Assembly (NCBI RefSeq): GCF_030160395.1
Contig: NZ_BSOG01000008.1
Location: forward strand, 1 to 64,000
Source of the DNA: Chitinimonas prasina
Lineage (GTDB): Bacteria; Pseudomonadota; Gammaproteobacteria; Burkholderiales; Chitinimonadaceae
Direction: 5' to 3'
DNA length: 64,000 bases
A model generated the notes under the pieces. That model was not told the origin of the DNA and ran no database searches. It was given only the letters and a program-made list of their open reading frames with translations. Shown here one piece after another: positions 6,934 through 15,834 of this stretch. Positions within the stretch are counted from its first letter, which is position 1. Each line of letters starts with the position of its first letter. A program made the translations under genes and the position numbers.

Positions 6934-7947
6934 TTAGCGGTTAAGCCCGGCAACCATCTCGATCTGGCCCAGACCTTCAGGGGCAAGTTCGCGCATGATT
7001 TCCAGGAAATCCATTGTCATCAGCTTTTGGCCGCGCCGCAATAGCAGCGGAGCTGGGTGTCCGGGCTCATGACGTTCAAAGTAACTGCATGCCAACTCCA
7101 CCAGCCGTGCGGCTTCCTGGCGGCTGTTGACAGATTGGGGCCATTGTCCGGCGGGTGCGTGGCTGACCGGCGCCCCTTCGGTTGGCTGGATGTTGCCTTC
7201 GGCTGTCTCTTCGGTAGCCGGTGCGGAATCGCCGGTCACGGCCTTCAGCGGCAGCTGCAGGGCCTGCAGCAGGCGGCGCATAGGTTGAAAGTCCAGGCCG
7301 TGGTAGGGGGCGTTGTCGTCCAGCTGGCTGGTGATGACGGCGAGCGAGGCGAGAATCTGCGTCAGCAGCTCGGCCACTGCCTGCGCCTGTGCCGGGTCGG
7401 CCTGAACCAGGCGCATCAGGTCGGCCTCCTGCAGGCCACCTTCGCGCTCGGCCCGGCCGCTCAGGGTGATTTCGGCGTCGCGCACCAGGCAGCTGCTGAG
7501 GCCACGCACTTCCAAGTAGACCGATTGGCGCACGTCAGCCTGCAAGCACTCGGCGCTGGCCAGCACCGACAGGGCGTTGACGCGCATGGTGGCGTCGCCG
7601 TCTTCCAGTTCGGGGTGCAGGTCAGGCCAGTACTGGGCCAGCAGATCGGCTACCAGCGATAGGCCTTGGGCCAGGCCTTGCAGGCCGCTGTTGCGGGTGG
7701 CAGCGCGGACCAGGAAGCCGGCGATGCGCAAATCCTTGCTACGGGCCAGCATCTCCTGGGCTTGCCGGGCGACGGCGAGCCAGTCGGGCGCCACGGCAGC
7801 AATGATGGTGTCGCCAAACTGCTGCTCGGGCGTGCCGCCCGCCATGGCTTCCAGGGCGAGGAATTCTGCGCTGTATTCGAGGTTGTCGCCGCAGGGCTGC
7901 GCATCAGCTACCGGCGCAAGCAGGGCTGCGAGATCGATGTGTGACAT
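6934..7947 (-). CDS. tssA: TssA (ImpA) T6SS assembly protein
   Basis: A 337-residue protein with the ImpA N-terminal domain: PVADAQPCGDNLEYSAEF near the start, then APDWLAVARQAQEMLARSKDLR and the YWPDLHPELEDGDATMRVNAL block. TssA contacts the baseplate and the growing sheath end. The C-terminal half ends RRGQKLMTMDFLEIMRELAP, typical of the shorter TssA class carrying a VasJ-like end. The ATG at 7947 has an excellent ribosome site (AAGGAGGAAAAGT), so the 28 in-frame residues upstream are not used. It is the first gene of the leftward operon, divergent from tssJ. Confidence 0.95.
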   Translation of the reverse strand: MSHIDLAALLAPVADAQPCGDNLEYSAEFLALEAMAGGTPEQQFGDTIIAAVAPDWLAVARQAQEMLARSKDLRIAGFLVRAATRNSGLQGLAQGLSLVADLLAQYWPDLHPELEDGDATMRVNALSVLASAECLQADVRQSVYLEVRGLSSCLVRDAEITLSGRAEREGGLQEADLMRLVQADPAQAQAVAELLTQILASLAVITSQLDDNAPYHGLDFQPMRRLLQALQLPLKAVTGDSAPATEETAEGNIQPTEGAPVSHAPAGQWPQSVNSRQEAARLVELACSYFERHEPGHPAPLLLRRGQKLMTMDFLEIMRELAPEGLGQIEMVAGLNR

Positions 7948-8268
7948 ACTTTTCCTCCTTGCGGGTTTTTTGACCGCAAAGGCATGGTTCTTGTGGGTGG
8001 CGATGCTATTGGAATTTACTATCGAACTCAAATGGCATTTTTCACCATCAATCGATAACGATTCTCTAATCTAATCATTGTGTTGACTTGTTTTTGATGT
8101 TTATGTCATTTTGCCACCCAACTTCCGGTTATGCGGCGAACCTAGGTATCATTGAAAACTGATCCTGATCGCCAGGTTTTGCTGTTTTGTATTCCATGCC
8201 CGGGCACGGCAGGTCTGCCTAGGGTACAGGCACCTGCCCGTTTGAGGCTGGGCCTTAGGGGGAAATTG
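7948..8268. promoter_or_regulatory. Divergent regulatory region between tssA and tssJ
   Basis: A 321-bp AT-richer gap that must hold the promoters of both T6SS operons. No gene is supported. The tssJ side ends with a ribosome site (TAGGGGG) 8 bases before its ATG. A TTGACT hexamer followed by AT-rich sequence (about 8092-8115) is a weak candidate for the rightward promoter. No convincing sigma-54 GG/GC element was found on either strand. Confidence 0.5.
8003..8031 (-). promoter_or_regulatory. Candidate sigma-70 promoter of tssA operon
   Basis: Read on the minus strand: TTGAGT (8031-8026), a 17-base spacer, then TAGCAT (8008-8003), about 55 bases upstream of the tssA start. The match is moderate; hexamers like this can occur by chance in an AT-rich gap. 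Confidence 0.35.
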
Positions 8269-8877
8269 ATGAAATCTATTACGTTGCATGCGCGTCTGTG
8301 GGCGGCGCTGGGCTTGGCTTTGCTGCTTTCGGCCTGTGCCAGCAAGCCCATCGCCATGGATGGCCTGCTCTACGCGGCACCCAAGGTCAATCCCGATGCC
8401 AGCGGTCGTTCCTCGCCGGTGGTGGTCAAGCTGTTCCATCTCAAATCGTTGGCAACCTTCCAGGCTGCCGACTTCTTCAGTCTGTACGAGCGGCCGGCAG
8501 AGGCCCTGGGTAGCGAGCTGGTGGCGGTCGAGGAGATCGCTCTGGTGCCTGGCATGCAACAGCGGCTGGAGCGCCCCATTGCCCCCGAGGCACGTTATCT
8601 GGCGCTGATTGCGGCCTTCCGTGATATCGAGAATTCACAATGGCGTGGCACGCTGGATGTCAGCCAGGGCGACAAGGTCTTGCCGCTGATCGTGGAGGTC
8701 AGCGACCGGCAGGTGACCTTGCGCAAGGCAGATGGCAGTGGCGAGTTGACCAAGCTGGAAGCCAAGCTCAAGGAAAAGGGTGAGGAGGCGGTCAAGTCGG
8801 CCGCTGATGACGCTGCCCAGGCCGCCAAGGACAAGGCGAAACAGTCCTTGATGAAGCGCCTGAAGCGAACCCCTTGA
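8269..8877 (+). CDS. tssJ: TssJ outer-membrane lipoprotein of T6SS
   Basis: A 202-residue lipoprotein: signal sequence ending LLLSAC, a clear lipobox, so the mature protein starts at that cysteine. The next 130 residues follow the TssJ transthyretin-like fold (SPVVVKLFHLKSLATFQAADFF in pieces, then ALGSELVAVEEIALVPG and APEARYLALIAAFRDIE). It anchors TssM to the outer membrane. The last 45 residues form an unusual Lys/Ala/Glu-rich amphipathic tail (from KLEAKLKEKGEE on), longer than standard TssJ and possibly a helix reaching into the periplasm. Start chosen at the ATG after TAGGGGG. First gene of the rightward operon. Confidence 0.93.
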   Translation: MKSITLHARLWAALGLALLLSACASKPIAMDGLLYAAPKVNPDASGRSSPVVVKLFHLKSLATFQAADFFSLYERPAEALGSELVAVEEIALVPGMQQRLERPIAPEARYLALIAAFRDIENSQWRGTLDVSQGDKVLPLIVEVSDRQVTLRKADGSGELTKLEAKLKEKGEEAVKSAADDAAQAAKDKAKQSLMKRLKRTP

Positions 8878-8908
8878 ATAGCATAAGTCGCTGTCTTAGA
8901 AACGGATT

Positions 8909-10237
8909 TTGATCTTGAAGCACAATCGCGTGATGTGGAGCGAGGGGTTGTTTCTGCAACCCCAGCATTTCCAGCAACAGGAGCGCCATTTTGAGCGTCT
9001 GGTGGCCGCCACCACGATGCAGGACTGGTATTGGGGGTTCCGCCAGCTACGCCTGGACGAATCGCAGCTGGCCTTGGGCAAGCTGGCGCTGAGCCGCGCC
9101 AATGGGCGCTTCCGTGATGGTTCACCGCTCGATTGTGGCGGCGAGGATGCCTTGCCGCCTGCGCTGGAGATACCGGCGGATGCCCGCAACGAGCGGGTTT
9201 TCCTGGCCATGCCGCTGGCGAGCGACAGCCACCCCAGCCATGAGCTGGACCCGGCACAAGCAGCCATGGCCCGGTATGTGGCGCAGGTGGCCGAGGTAGA
9301 AGACAACACTGCCTTGGGCAAGCCTGTTGAGCTGTTGCTTGGCCGTCTCAACAGCCGCCTTGTGATGGAAAGAGACCTGGTTGGTAATATTACCGGCCTG
9401 GCCGTTGCCCGGGTTCAAGAGCGCCTTCCGAGCGGCGAAGTGAAGCTTGACGAACAGTTCCTGCCCCCTCTGCTGGCCTGCCAGGCTCACCCGAGGGTTG
9501 AGGGTTACCCACGCGAGATCCTGGGTTTGCTGCGCCAGCGCGCCAGCGCCATGGCAGCCCGTATTGCGGCGCCTGGCCGTGGCAGCGTGGCCGAGGTGGC
9601 GGAATACCTGCTGCTGCAGACCTTGAACCGCTATGCACCCTGCTTGGCCCAACAGGTGGCCATGCCGGCAGGGCATCCGGCAGATTTCCACCAACTGGGC
9701 CTCTTGATGGCGGGGGATCTGGCCATCTTCGCCAGGGAGGATCGCTTGCCTGCGACTTTCCCGGCTTACGATCCGGACAATCTGGATGCCACCCTGACGC
9801 CGCTGATGGACGAGTTGCGCCGGGCGCTAGCCATGGTGATGGATCAAAGCGCCGTCGCCATCGAGCTGCAGGACCGCAAGTATGGCGTGCGGGTGGCGAT
9901 CACCCCCGATTCGGCGCTGTACCGGGAAGCCACCTTTGTGCTGGCCGCCCGTGGTCAGATGCCGACCGAGGTGCTGCGGCAGCGCCTGCCCAGCCAGATC
10001 AAGATCGGCCCTATCGACAAGATACGCGACCTGGTCAACCTGCAACTGCCTGGCATAGGTCTGCACTCCTTGCCAGTGGCACCACGGCAGGTGCCTTACC
10101 ACGCGGGCTATCACTATTTCGAATTGGATCGTAACCACGAACTCTGGGGCCAGCTTGAGCCCTCTGGTGGCGTGGCCCTGCACCTGGCCGGTGAGTTCCC
10201 CGGTCTTGAACTGGCGCTATGGGCCATACGCCAGTAG
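8909..10237 (+). CDS. tssK: TssK baseplate protein
   Basis: A 442-residue TssK (ImpJ/VasE) with the hallmark N-terminus NRVMWSEGLFLQPQHFQQQ. TssK trimers link the baseplate wedge (TssE-F-G) to the membrane complex (TssJ-L-M). The C-terminus ends with the normal YFELDR and FPGLELALWAIRQ. The reading frame opens with TTG at 8909 and has a second TTG at 8915; the first in-frame ATG (8933) would cut into the conserved WSEG start, so a TTG initiation codon is likely. The ribosome site is weak (AACGGA). It is 31 bp downstream of tssJ. Confidence 0.95.
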   Translation: MILKHNRVMWSEGLFLQPQHFQQQERHFERLVAATTMQDWYWGFRQLRLDESQLALGKLALSRANGRFRDGSPLDCGGEDALPPALEIPADARNERVFLAMPLASDSHPSHELDPAQAAMARYVAQVAEVEDNTALGKPVELLLGRLNSRLVMERDLVGNITGLAVARVQERLPSGEVKLDEQFLPPLLACQAHPRVEGYPREILGLLRQRASAMAARIAAPGRGSVAEVAEYLLLQTLNRYAPCLAQQVAMPAGHPADFHQLGLLMAGDLAIFAREDRLPATFPAYDPDNLDATLTPLMDELRRALAMVMDQSAVAIELQDRKYGVRVAITPDSALYREATFVLAARGQMPTEVLRQRLPSQIKIGPIDKIRDLVNLQLPGIGLHSLPVAPRQVPYHAGYHYFELDRNHELWGQLEPSGGVALHLAGEFPGLELALWAIRQ

Positions 10238-10289
10238 CCGATTAGCACGACCCGGACGGATAGCCGACTGGTCTCCCATAGGTGATGAG

Positions 10290-10883
10290 ATGAACCGAAT
10301 GAAATTGCGCACTGCAGCGGGCTTGGTACTGGCATGGCTGGCCCTGCCCCTTAGCGCCGCACCAGCGACCACGCCGGCAGCCACACCGCAGCCAGCTGCG
10401 ACGCCTGCCAGCAAGACCGCCAAGCCGGCGAAGGCCGTCGAGGCAAAAAAGGCCGATGTGAACAAAGTGGACGCGAAGAAGGTGGATGCAAAGAAGGCAG
10501 ACAAGGCTGAGGCCAATAAAGCCGAAGCCAAGAGCAAGCCGGGTTCGACTGCCTACAACCGGTATGCGCCTATAGGTACTTTCCGGGTTTCGGTGGCTCG
10601 TTTGCTGGACTTTGCTGATGGCAATGGCATGACGCCGCCGCCGGATGGTCCTTCGACGACGACCATACGTCTGGCCAAGGATCAGGCGGATATCTATCTG
10701 TCTGGCGTGCTCGATAGCGGCGAGGGTGTGAACTGGTGCACTGGCCGCCCTGGTGTGGCTACCGCCGAGGTGCATGCCGAGATCGTGCGTTCGCTACGCC
10801 GTATCAAGCAGCGTGACAGCAGCGCCGCTGCTGCCGTTGGCAATGTTGCCAAGGAACGCTTCCCCTGCAAGCGCACTACCTGA
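10290..10883 (+). CDS. Exported Rap1a/Tai-like protein with Ala/Lys-rich linker, inside the T6SS operon
   Basis: A 197-residue protein: signal peptide (LRTAAGLVLAWLALPLSAAPA), a low-complexity Ala/Lys/Asp linker of about 60 residues (repeats such as NKVDAKKVDAKKADKAEA), then a compact C-terminal domain. That domain has DQADIYLSGVLDSGEGVNWC, a second part GVATAEVHAEIVRSLRRIK and the ending VAKERFPCKR. This YxxGVxD...C...fPC layout is what is expected of the Rap1a/Tai family, whose members bind and block Tae-type amidases in the periplasm. It sits between tssK and tssL, where core genes normally adjoin. Immunity, or a structural periplasmic role, are both possible. Confidence 0.62.
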   Translation: MNRMKLRTAAGLVLAWLALPLSAAPATTPAATPQPAATPASKTAKPAKAVEAKKADVNKVDAKKVDAKKADKAEANKAEAKSKPGSTAYNRYAPIGTFRVSVARLLDFADGNGMTPPPDGPSTTTIRLAKDQADIYLSGVLDSGEGVNWCTGRPGVATAEVHAEIVRSLRRIKQRDSSAAAAVGNVAKERFPCKRTT

Positions 10884-10890
10884 TGCTTTG

Positions 10891-10910
10891 CCCTTGCGCT
10901 GACGCAAGGG
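10891..10910 (+). promoter_or_regulatory. Hairpin overlapping the tssL ribosome-site region
   Basis: A perfect 8-bp stem (10891-10898 with 10903-10910) and a CTGA tetraloop lie between the Rap1a-like gene and tssL. The 3' arm contains AAGGG, the only Shine-Dalgarno-like sequence before the GTG at 10921. No U-run follows, so it is not a standard terminator; it could limit tssL translation. Confidence 0.45.
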
Positions 10911-10920
10911 TTACAACCTG

Positions 10921-12195
10921 GTGAAGAACCCCATGGACGCCGATTTCAATCTACTCAAGCCCACCCCCGGTGGGCAAACGCCGTCTCAGCCCGCCAGCGG
11001 GCCGTTGACAGGCTTTCACGACGACTTTGACGATGTGCAGAGCGAGCCGGTCTATTCCGGCCTCAATCCGCTGGTGGCCTGCGCCAACCCCTTGCTCTAT
11101 CTGGCTGGGCAACTGCGTAAGACTGCGCATCACCCCAACCCTGCAGGCCTGCGTGAATACCTGGTGGAACGGGTGCGGGCCTTTGAGGATGCCGCCCGTG
11201 CTGCCGGCTTGCGCCATGAGCAGGTAATTGCCGGCCGCTATGTGCTGTGTACCTTGCTGGATGAGGTCGCGGCCGATACGCCCTGGGGCGGCATGGGTGT
11301 TTGGGCCAAGCACAGCCTGCTGGTGACTTTTCACAACGAGACCTGGGGCGGCGAGAAGTTTTACCAACTGCTGGCCAAGTTGGGTGAGAACCCGGTAGGT
11401 AACCGCGACCTGCTGGAACTGATGTACCTGTGCCTGTGCATCGGCTTTGAAGGCCGTTACCGGGTGGTGGAAGGTGGCGCTGCGCAATTGGATCTGCTGC
11501 GTCGCCGTCTGGTTGAGATGCTGCGGCAGCAGCGCCCGGCGGCTGAGCGTGATTTGTCCGCCAACTGGCAGGGCGAGGTGTCGGTCAACAAATCCACCCG
11601 TTTTGTCATCCCCCTGTGGGTGGCCGCCTCGACTGCGGGCCTGGTGCTGGCGCTGCTCTATATGGGCCTGTCGCTCAGTCTCAACCGCAATTCCGACCCG
11701 GTGTTTGGCGATATCCAGAGCCTGCGCGCCCGGGTGGCCAACCAGTTGCTGGATAAGCCGGCAGCGGCGCCACGACTGGCCGCCTTCTTGCAGAAGGAAA
11801 TCAACGAAGGCCTGGTATCGGTGGCCGACCACGAGAACCGCTCGGTGGTGACCATACGCGGCGACGGCCTGTTCGAGTCGGGTAGTGCGGATGTCACCCA
11901 GGCCTATCTGCCGGTGCTGGCCCGCATTGCGGCCGAGCTGCAGAAGGTCAAGGGCCAGGTGCTGGTCAGCGGCCACACCGACAACCAACCGGTACGCTCC
12001 ATGCAGTATCCGTCCAACTGGCATCTGTCCCGCGCCCGGGCAGAAGCAGTGCGTGACCTGCTGGCAGATACCCTGCCGGCCGACCGCCTGATGGTGGATG
12101 GTCGCTCCGACAGCGAACCTGTCGCCGCCAATGATTCGGCGGCCAATCGCGCGCGCAACCGCCGCGTTGAAATCACCTTGTTCGTCAGTAAATAA
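10921..12195 (+). CDS. tssL: TssL (DotU-like) with C-terminal OmpA peptidoglycan-binding domain
   Basis: A 424-residue extended TssL. The cytoplasmic DotU part covers about residues 45-220 (NPLVACANPLLYLAGQLR, RYVLCTLLDEVAADTPWG), followed by one membrane helix near 227-248 and a periplasmic C-terminal OmpA-like domain (VLVSGHTDNQPVRS, SNWHLSRARAEAVRDLL, NRARNRRVEITL). The OmpA domain fixes the membrane complex to peptidoglycan, as in evolved TssL proteins. The frame starts with GTG at 10921; an ATG at 10933 is an equally possible start. It is 18 bp upstream of tssM. Confidence 0.95.
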   Translation: MKNPMDADFNLLKPTPGGQTPSQPASGPLTGFHDDFDDVQSEPVYSGLNPLVACANPLLYLAGQLRKTAHHPNPAGLREYLVERVRAFEDAARAAGLRHEQVIAGRYVLCTLLDEVAADTPWGGMGVWAKHSLLVTFHNETWGGEKFYQLLAKLGENPVGNRDLLELMYLCLCIGFEGRYRVVEGGAAQLDLLRRRLVEMLRQQRPAAERDLSANWQGEVSVNKSTRFVIPLWVAASTAGLVLALLYMGLSLSLNRNSDPVFGDIQSLRARVANQLLDKPAAAPRLAAFLQKEINEGLVSVADHENRSVVTIRGDGLFESGSADVTQAYLPVLARIAAELQKVKGQVLVSGHTDNQPVRSMQYPSNWHLSRARAEAVRDLLADTLPADRLMVDGRSDSEPVAANDSAANRARNRRVEITLFVSK

Positions 12196-12212
12196 GTCTG
12201 GCCACCCTCATC

Positions 12213-15200
12213 ATGAAAAAATTGTTTGGCTTGTTGTTCAATCGTTGGGTGCTGGCGGCGCTGGGCTTTATCTGCCTGGCCTTGCTGATCTGGTTTGTCG
12301 GTCCCCTGATCGCCATCGCCGAGTGGCGCCCGTTGGCACCCGTATGGGTACGCTTGGGCCTGTTAGGCTTGTTCTTGTTGGTATTCCTGATACGCCATGC
12401 CTGGTCATGGTGGCGCAAGCGCCAGGCCAACAAGGCGCTGGAGTCGGGCTTGCTGGTGCAGGCCAAGTCGGAGGATGCCCAGGAGAACCAGGAAAACCAG
12501 GTGCTGCAACAGCGCTTCTCGGAAGCTCTGGGCGTGCTGCGCAAGGCCCGCACGGCCGAGGGCTCGGCGCGCGGTGTGCGCAAATGGATGTCCCGGTTTG
12601 ATAACGAGGCCTACCTCTACCAATTGCCTTGGTATGTGATCGTCGGTGCGCCCGGTACAGGCAAGACGACTGCGCTGCTGAATTCCGGCCTGCGCTTTCC
12701 GCTGGCCGACCACCTGCCCGGCGAAAGCGTACGTGGCGTGGGTGGTACCCGTAATTGCTCCTGGCTGTTTACCGACCGCGCCGTGCTGCTCGATACCGCT
12801 GGCCGCTACAGTACCCAGTCCAGCGACAAGATGGCGGACAGCAAGGAATGGGGCAGCTTCCTGCGCCTGCTGGCCCGCCACCGGCCGCGCCAGCCCATCA
12901 ATGGCGTGATGCTGACCATCAGCGCCACCGAGCTGCTGCAGAACACCAGCTTCGAGATCGAACTGCAGGCAGCGGCACTGCGCAACCGTATCAATGAGTT
13001 GCGCGATGGCCTTCAGATCAATTTCCCCATCTATGTGATGGTGACCAAGATCGACCTGCTCGCCGGCTTTGGCGAGTACTTCGAGGACATGACGGCCGAC
13101 GAGCGCCAGCAGGTCTGGGGTTTGACCCTGCCGCTGCAGGAAGGCCAGGCCGCCGTGCCGCAGGACAAGGTTGCCGCCGAATTCGACAAGCTGGCAGACC
13201 GCTTGCAGGGTCGGCTGGTGGAGCGGCTGGAGCGTGAGCGTGATGCCCAGCGCCGCACCCAGCTGTGCCACTTCCCGCAGCGCTTTGGCATTCTGCGCCA
13301 ACCGCTGCTGGAGTTCCTCGGCCTGGTGTTCTCGCCTACGCCGTACCAAGCCTCGGCCATGCTGCGCGGTGTGTATTTCACCAGTGGTACCCAGGAAGGC
13401 CAACCGCTGGACCCCTTGCTGAGCCAGTTCCCCCGCGCCCAGCTGGAGCGCAACGGCGGTGGCGGTGGCGCGTCCTCTTTGAGCAATGCCGGCGGCAAGG
13501 GCTTCTTTATCTCGCGCCTGCTGAACGAACTGATTTTTGCCGAATCGCATCTTGCCGGTACCAACCGCCGTTGGCGCCGCCGTCGTGCCCTGCTGACCGG
13601 CGGTGGTTATGCCGGCCTGGCCGTGGCCACCAGCCTGGCATTGGCAGCCTGGGGCACTAGCTATGTGCGTAACCAGGGCTATATCGGCGAAGTGACCCAA
13701 CAGGTACCGCAGGTGCGTGCCCAGGTCGAGCAACTGGTAGTGGGGCAGGACGGCAAGCTGGCCGATCTGGTGCCGGTGCTGCGCGCTGTGCGCGATGTGG
13801 CCGAAACCCCGTTGGTAAAGCGCGACGATGTGCCGATGTCCTTGCGCGTGGGCCTGTATCAGGGCGACAAGCTAGACGCGGCCGCCAACAATGCCTACGA
13901 GCGCCTGCTGCAGGATGCCCTGTTGCCGCGCGTGGTCTACCGGCTGGAAGAAGTCCTGCGGCAGAGCCAGCACGATGGCGATCTGCTGTACGAAGCCCTC
14001 AAGGCCTATGTGATGCTGCAGGATAGCCGCCATTTCGACACCGAAGCTTTCAAGGCCTGGGTGATGGTGGATTGGGAGGCCAATCTGGCCCGCGAAGTGA
14101 CGTCGGCCCAGCGCGATGAGCTGGAAGGCCATCTGGACGCCTTGCTGGCCCATGGCATGCCGAACAGCCCGGTAGCGCTGGACGAGAAGCTGGTGGCGGA
14201 AGCACGCGAGATATTGCTGCGCAAGAGCCTGCCGGAGCGCGTCTACGGTCGCATCAAGCGTATGGGGGTGGGCAATGTGGCGGCCGATTTCAAGGTCTCT
14301 GAAGTCGCTGGCCCGTCTGCCATGCTGGTGTTCCAGCGTACCAGCGGCCTGCCCCTGAACAAGGGTGTGCCGGGGCTGTTTACCGTCCGTGGCTACTACC
14401 AAGGCTTCCTCAAGACCGTGGAGCCGGTGGCACACAGCATGGCCCAGGAGGAACGTTGGGTGCTGGGTACCCAGCAGGGAGATGCCGAGGGCAAACCCTT
14501 GCCAGCAGCCGAACTTGCCAAAGTCACTGCCGCCGTCAAGCGCATCTATCTGGAAGAGTACGCCAATACCTGGGAGCAGTTCACCAAGGATATCCGCCTG
14601 GTACAGTTCGGCAACCTGTCGCAAAGCGTGCAGGCTGCCCGAGTGCTGTCGGCCAGCGATTCACCGCTGCTGTCCTTGCTGCGCGGCATCGTGCGCGAAA
14701 CCTCGCTGGCGCAGTATGCTGAGGCCGAGAAGAACGCGGTGGACAAGGCGTCCGACAGCCTCAAGGAAAAAAAGGATGGCTTGCTCAAGCTCATTGGTGG
14801 CCAAGGTGAGGTAGTACCCGGCCAACAGGCTGGCTATCGCATAGAGCGCTTGGTGGATGACCGCTTTGAGGGCCTGCGCCGCTTGGTACAGCCCAGCGCC
14901 CCGAATGCTCCGGCACCGATTGATGGCTCGCTGTCGCTGCTGAACGAGTTCTACACCTTCCTGACAGCCACCCAGACTGCCGTGCAGGGCGGCGTGGCGG
15001 CGCCGCAGAGCGATCTGCCCACCCGCTTGAAGGCAGAGGCCGCACGTATGCCTGAGCCTATGCACAGCGTGCTCGATACCTTGTCTACCACCGGCGTGAC
15101 GCAGGCGCTGGGGGTGACCCGGCAGAATCTGTCAGCCAATCTGGGGGCATCGGTAGGCGAGTTCTGCAGCCGTGCCGTGGTGGGGCGCTATCCCTTCAAC

Positions 15201-15827
15201 CGTGGCGCCAGTGCCGAGGTGCGGCAGGAGGACTTTGGTCGCCTGTTTGCTGCCGGCGGCGTGCTGGACAGCTTCTTCCAGCAGAACCTGGCCCAGTATG
15301 TCGATATCAGCCGTCGGCCGTGGACCTTCCGCCAGGTGGGCGAGGGCAGCATGGGCGATGCATCAGGTGCGCTGATACAGTTCCAGCGTGCTGCCACCAT
15401 CCGTGATGTGTTCTTCCAGGGCGGCAGCCGCCTGCCTGCGCTCCGGCTGGATTTCAAGCCGGTGGAGATGGATGCGACCGTGATCCAGGCCATCCTGGAT
15501 ATCGATGGTCAGCTGATACGTTACAACCATGGTCCGCAGATACCGGTGACGGTGAACTGGCCTGGCCCGCGTGGTGGTCACCAGGTTCGTCTGCAGTTTA
15601 CTGGGCCCGGCGGCGCCGAGATCGGCGGCATGAGCTTTGAAGGTGGTTGGGCACTGTTCCGCGCACTCGACAAGGCGCAGATTTCGCCTTCTGGCCAGCC
15701 TGAGCGCTTCCGTGTCAGCTTTGACATCAACGGCCGCAAGGTGCAGTACGAGGTGACCTCGTCCAGCGTGCAGAACCCTTTCCGCATGGCGGAACTGGCT
15801 CAGTTCTCCTGCCCGGCCAGACTGTGA
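12213..15827 (+). CDS. tssM: TssM (IcmF) T6SS inner-membrane core protein
   Basis: A 1204-residue IcmF-type protein. Two membrane helices lie near residues 5-65, a Walker A motif GAPGTGKT near residue 145 marks the cytoplasmic NTPase-like domain, with LLDTAGRY as the Walker B/switch region, and a third membrane helix lies near 462-483. The long periplasmic part ends in the beta-rich TssJ-binding domain (PVTVNWPGPRGGHQVRL, then FDINGRKVQYEVTSSSVQNPF). TssM spans the envelope and binds TssJ and TssL. The Walker A is intact, so nucleotide binding is plausible. Length is normal. Confidence 0.97.
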   Translation: MKKLFGLLFNRWVLAALGFICLALLIWFVGPLIAIAEWRPLAPVWVRLGLLGLFLLVFLIRHAWSWWRKRQANKALESGLLVQAKSEDAQENQENQVLQQRFSEALGVLRKARTAEGSARGVRKWMSRFDNEAYLYQLPWYVIVGAPGTGKTTALLNSGLRFPLADHLPGESVRGVGGTRNCSWLFTDRAVLLDTAGRYSTQSSDKMADSKEWGSFLRLLARHRPRQPINGVMLTISATELLQNTSFEIELQAAALRNRINELRDGLQINFPIYVMVTKIDLLAGFGEYFEDMTADERQQVWGLTLPLQEGQAAVPQDKVAAEFDKLADRLQGRLVERLERERDAQRRTQLCHFPQRFGILRQPLLEFLGLVFSPTPYQASAMLRGVYFTSGTQEGQPLDPLLSQFPRAQLERNGGGGGASSLSNAGGKGFFISRLLNELIFAESHLAGTNRRWRRRRALLTGGGYAGLAVATSLALAAWGTSYVRNQGYIGEVTQQVPQVRAQVEQLVVGQDGKLADLVPVLRAVRDVAETPLVKRDDVPMSLRVGLYQGDKLDAAANNAYERLLQDALLPRVVYRLEEVLRQSQHDGDLLYEALKAYVMLQDSRHFDTEAFKAWVMVDWEANLAREVTSAQRDELEGHLDALLAHGMPNSPVALDEKLVAEAREILLRKSLPERVYGRIKRMGVGNVAADFKVSEVAGPSAMLVFQRTSGLPLNKGVPGLFTVRGYYQGFLKTVEPVAHSMAQEERWVLGTQQGDAEGKPLPAAELAKVTAAVKRIYLEEYANTWEQFTKDIRLVQFGNLSQSVQAARVLSASDSPLLSLLRGIVRETSLAQYAEAEKNAVDKASDSLKEKKDGLLKLIGGQGEVVPGQQAGYRIERLVDDRFEGLRRLVQPSAPNAPAPIDGSLSLLNEFYTFLTATQTAVQGGVAAPQSDLPTRLKAEAARMPEPMHSVLDTLSTTGVTQALGVTRQNLSANLGASVGEFCSRAVVGRYPFNRGASAEVRQEDFGRLFAAGGVLDSFFQQNLAQYVDISRRPWTFRQVGEGSMGDASGALIQFQRAATIRDVFFQGGSRLPALRLDFKPVEMDATVIQAILDIDGQLIRYNHGPQIPVTVNWPGPRGGHQVRLQFTGPGGAEIGGMSFEGGWALFRALDKAQISPSGQPERFRVSFDINGRKVQYEVTSSSVQNPFRMAELAQFSCPARL

Positions 15828-15834
15828 GGCTGAT

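Noticed and set aside
7948-8268. Sigma-54 promoter in the T6SS divergent gap
   Set aside because: T6SS clusters often use sigma-54; TGGCA-like sequences occur but no GC at the -12 position at correct spacing.
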